From JBDSLU01 sp031407765 (GTDB lineage: Bacteria; Acidobacteriota; Vicinamibacteria; Vicinamibacterales; Vicinamibacteraceae): a stretch of DNA of 8,856 bases. The stretch is from the NCBI GenBank assembly GCA_031407765.1, contig JANOIR010000334.1, forward strand, positions 1 to 8,856, written 5' to 3'. The notes under the pieces were generated by a model. The model was not told the origin of the DNA. It searched no databases and saw only the letters and a list, made by a program, of their open reading frames with translations. Shown one piece after another: positions 6,668 through 8,856 of this stretch. The position numbers and the translations under genes are program-made. The first letter of the stretch is position 1; every line of letters begins with the position of its first letter.

Positions 6668-7818
6668 TCGACGACGATGACGAACCGGTTCGCCTTGAAC
6701 TTGTCGGGCGTCGTGATTTTCAGCGTCGCCGTCGGTCCGCCGACCTCGACGGCGTAGTCGACGCCGGCGAGGAAGATCTCGGGCACCAGCGTCTCCTTCT
6801 TCACCTTCTTGAGGCCGAGCGAGGCGGCGTCGATCGGGATCTCCTGCGATTCGAGCAGGTTCAGCGACGACATCTGGTCGGTCGCCGGGTTCCACTTGCG
6901 CATGTTCTTCTCGAGCAGCTTGCTCTTCACGAGCGCCTTCTTCGAGCCGACGATGAAGCGCAGCGTGTTGGCCTCGACCTCGCGGCGCTGCACCTCGGCG
7001 CGCTGCTGCTCGGCGGTCTCGGTCATCGCCTTGAGCTCTTCGGCCGAGCGGGTCAGCGCGGCTTCGTTCTCGACGGTCGCGGTCTTCAGTGCGTCACGCT
7101 CCGACGAGGTGTCGGCGAGGTCCTTGAGTGCCTTGTCGCGCGATTCCTCGAGCAGCGCCAGCACCTTCTTGGCGTGCTCCTGTGGCGTGATGCTGGCCTT
7201 GCCGCGCGTGACCCAGGTGCCGAACTGGCCCTTCTGGTAGTAGGTCCAGACACGGAAGCCCGGCACCAGCGCGTCCTGCAGGTTGATCTGCGAGACGATC
7301 TCGTAGGCCTTCTTCGCCGGCACGCCCTGCTTGACGAGGAAGTTCATGGCGACGCGGTCGTGGCGGTCGCCGTCCTTGGCCACCACGCTGGCCGGCAGCT
7401 GCGTCTCGAGCTGGTCGAGGCGCGTCTTCATCTGCTGCATTTCCTTGTCGCGATCGATCAGGTCCTGCAGCAACGTGCGCAGGCCGGCCTTCTCGGTCTT
7501 GATCCGCTCGGCCAGCAGGGTCCGCTGTTCGTCGGTCATCTCGGCGCCGAAGCCGGGCGGGAGCGAGCCGCCGCGCTGCTGATACTTGGTGATCAGCTGG
7601 CCCATCCGCTGGTTGGTCGTCGCCTGCGTCTGCTCGAGCTTCTCGTACTCGACCGCCATCTCGGACAGCGAGGTCACCTGCGCGTCCGGCGCCTTGGCGA
7701 CTTCGGGCTCGGGGGGCGGCGGCGGCTCGCTCGGCTTCTCGGCCGTCTTGCTGCAGCCGACCGCGAAGGCGATCGCGGCCAGCGTCAATCCCAATCGTCG
7801 TGCGCTACGTCCCCACAT
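6664..7818 (-). CDS. Coiled-coil lipoprotein of unknown function
   Basis: 384 aa. Seen: an Arg-containing n-region, hydrophobic core and lipobox-like AVGC with Cys at 22, so export and lipidation are likely. A Pro/Glu linker (30-45) follows. A first helical, coiled-coil-like stretch at about 50-140 is broken around 83-92 by GGSLPPGFG. A globular part at about 153-211 contains GVPAKKAYEIV and LVPGFRVW, vaguely like a LysM fold. A second charged coiled coil covers about 213-285. The C-terminal domain begins near RFIVGSKKAL and ends FVIVVE. The coiled coil followed by a 'VG(S/T)KK.L' segment recalls surface or periplasmic coiled-coil proteins of Bacteroidota, but this is recollection and not a family call. 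There is no enzymatic motif. A GAGGAGA ribosome site lies 6 nt before the ATG. The gene starts 31 nt after the upstream gene ends and overlaps the WD40 gene by 4 nt, implying a shared role. Confidence 0.85.
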   Translation of the reverse strand: MWGRSARRLGLTLAAIAFAVGCSKTAEKPSEPPPPPEPEVAKAPDAQVTSLSEMAVEYEKLEQTQATTNQRMGQLITKYQQRGGSLPPGFGAEMTDEQRTLLAERIKTEKAGLRTLLQDLIDRDKEMQQMKTRLDQLETQLPASVVAKDGDRHDRVAMNFLVKQGVPAKKAYEIVSQINLQDALVPGFRVWTYYQKGQFGTWVTRGKASITPQEHAKKVLALLEESRDKALKDLADTSSERDALKTATVENEAALTRSAEELKAMTETAEQQRAEVQRREVEANTLRFIVGSKKALVKSKLLEKNMRKWNPATDQMSSLNLLESQEIPIDAASLGLKKVKKETLVPEIFLAGVDYAVEVGGPTATLKITTPDKFKANRFVIVVE

Positions 7819-7824
7819 GAGCGG

Positions 7825-7831
7825 TCTCCTC
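7825..7831 (-). promoter_or_regulatory. Strong Shine-Dalgarno site for the coiled-coil lipoprotein gene
   Basis: GAGGAGA on the minus strand lies 6 nt before the ATG at 7818, in the 31-nt gap after the upstream stop. It is the best ribosome site in the window and fixes the start that gives an intact signal peptide. Confidence 0.7.
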
Positions 7832-7849
7832 GCTGCGTTGTCTGTCGGT

Positions 7850-8856
7850 TCAGGGCTCTTCGGACGCCGTGATCGGCGCCGCGTCGACCACCGCCGGCGC
7901 GGCTGCAGGCGGTCCGGACTGGATGCGCTGCCTGATCATGTCGGTGAGGCGCTTGGCGTCGGCGCTGGTGACGCCGGCGGTGCTCAGCCGCCCGGCCGCC
8001 TGCAGGGCCTTCTGGTACTGCGCGCTGGCCTTGCCGGCGTCCTTGGCGACCGAGTGCAGGTCGCCGAGATCGACGTGCGTCGCGATCAGCTCCTGCAGGA
8101 CCGGCCCCTCCGGCTGCGCGCTGTTGCGATCGAGGTAGCTCCAGAGGTTCTCGGCAATCTGCAGCGTCCGCGTGGCGCCGGCGCGATCGCCGAGCGTGCG
8201 GCCGGAGAGGCCGCCTTGCGCGCCGGCGAGCTGACGGTAGCCCCTGGCGACCTCGATCAGCAGCTCGCGCTCGGTCGAGCCGGAGGCGCGCTGCAGGTCG
8301 GTGAGGTACTGCATCCACGTGCGCAGGAGCACGGCGCGTGCCGCCTGGGCGCCGGTGTCCGGCGTCACCGCGAGCATGCGATCCACTTCGGCCAGGCGGG
8401 CACCGAGCTGCCGCACTTCGGCGAAGCGCTTCTCGGCTTTGGCCAGCCGGGCCTCGGCGTCCCGCTGCGCCGCACCGGCTTGGCGCCACATCCAGGCCGT
8501 GCCGCCCGCGACCAGCAGCAGCAGCCCGGCGAGCGCGAATCCGATCAGCTGGGTGGCCGATCCGCCCGATGGGCGCTTCGGGATCGGCGCGCCGATGTCG
8601 ATGCTGCGGACCGGCGTTGGCGCGGCGGCCGGGGGCGGGCCAGGCACAGCGGCGGCTACGGGTGCCGACGGCGGCGACGTCGGGGGCAGCGGCGAGGCCG
8701 CCGGCCTGGCCGGGGCCGAAGCCGAGGCGTAGTCGGGCATCGGCGGCGGCGGCTGGTTGATCGCGACCGGCGGACCCCAGGCGGGACGGCTCGGCGGCGG
8801 CGGGGCCTCCGCCGACGGGCGCGCGGAGCCCGGGAGCGAAGGCGGCTCGTGGGCGA
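7850..8856 (-). CDS. C-terminal part of a probable Ser/Thr kinase-type sensor protein (5' end outside window)
   Basis: The frame is open to the right edge: 38 codons before the Met at 8740 show no stop and are Pro-rich, so the gene most likely starts outside. Seen, numbering from that Met: a Pro/Ala-rich linker (1-58), one membrane segment (about 64-85), a short charged helix (about 89-115) and a helical repeat region to the end at 296. That region includes YLTDLQRASG, ELLIEVARGYRQLAG and LGDLHSVAKDAGKASAQYQKAL. Its order (helix with RFAEVRQL, then YL..L, ELL.E.A.GY..L, GD...A) matches, as I recall, the conserved region after the membrane segment in many acidobacterial and planctomycete Ser/Thr kinases. 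That region is TPR-like and extracytoplasmic. No kinase motif is within the window, so catalytic activity is inferred only. Met at 8740 as a true start, giving a stand-alone sensor, is the alternative. It is followed after 31 nt by the lipoprotein gene. Confidence 0.65.
   Translation of the reverse strand, partial: AHEPPSLPGSARPSAEAPPPPSRPAWGPPVAINQPPPPMPDYASASAPARPAASPLPPTSPPSAPVAAAVPGPPPAAAPTPVRSIDIGAPIPKRPSGGSATQLIGFALAGLLLLVAGGTAWMWRQAGAAQRDAEARLAKAEKRFAEVRQLGARLAEVDRMLAVTPDTGAQAARAVLLRTWMQYLTDLQRASGSTERELLIEVARGYRQLAGAQGGLSGRTLGDRAGATRTLQIAENLWSYLDRNSAQPEGPVLQELIATHVDLGDLHSVAKDAGKASAQYQKALQAAGRLSTAGVTSADAKRLTDMIRQRIQSGPPAAAPAVVDAAPITASEEP

Noticed and set aside
6668..6895. Extended WD40 start up to 6895
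   Set aside because: It would overlap the lipoprotein by over 200 nt and bury the membrane anchor inside. The ATG at 6667 gives a clean anchor and an ATGA junction.
5657..7872. Two plus-strand open frames opposite the WD40 and lipoprotein genes
   Set aside because: They are antisense to well-supported genes, and their composition reflects third-position GC of the real frame.
8560..8856. Pro/Ala-rich GC tracts as a possible DNA repeat
   Set aside because: The tracts are irregular codon-level Pro and Ala runs in the linker of the kinase-like gene, without a fixed repeat unit.

Overview
This window is very GC-rich and densely coded. All genes lie on the minus strand, so transcription runs from position 8856 towards 1. 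I read eight protein genes. Six of them form two tightly overlapped blocks around a MoxR ATPase / DUF58 / VWA module, the organisation known as the Bat ('Bacteroides aerotolerance') or MoxR-VWA operon. The C-terminal region of an acidobacterial-style Ser/Thr kinase at the right edge, the codon bias and a heptanucleotide hairpin repeat together suggest Acidobacteriota, possibly the Vicinamibacteria group. That assignment is an inference without a marker gene.

Layout in transcription order: (1) 7850-8856, the C-terminal part of a membrane protein that looks like the extracytoplasmic region of a Ser/Thr kinase, cut by the window edge. (2) 6664-7818, a coiled-coil lipoprotein of unknown function. 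(3) 5531-6667, a membrane-anchored seven-bladed WD40 propeller. (4) 4533-5534, the MoxR AAA+ ATPase. (5) 4340-4532, a 193-bp gap holding a large imperfect hairpin built from 7-nt units. (6) 3422-4339, a DUF58 protein. (7) 2367-3425, a protein with a signal peptide, a BatD-like extracytoplasmic domain, one membrane segment and a cytoplasmic tail. (8) 1381-2370, BatA. (9) 1-1384, a BatB VWA protein fused to a BatC-like TPR region, running off the left edge. Genes 2-3, 3-4, 6-7, 7-8 and 8-9 each overlap by 4 nt (ATGA or GTGA), so translational coupling is likely.

Working model: MoxR is a cytosolic AAA+ chaperone-like ATPase acting on DUF58 and on a membrane complex of BatA, BatB-C and the BatD-like protein. 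Charge distribution around the membrane segments puts both VWA domains, the TPRs, the WD40 propeller and the coiled-coil lipoprotein on the extracytoplasmic side. The cytosol would hold MoxR, DUF58 and the BatD-like tail. The unusual part is the front end: a coiled-coil lipoprotein and a WD40 propeller are translationally linked to moxR, possibly together with a kinase-type sensor. The heptad hairpin interrupts an otherwise almost gap-free gene chain exactly between moxR and DUF58.
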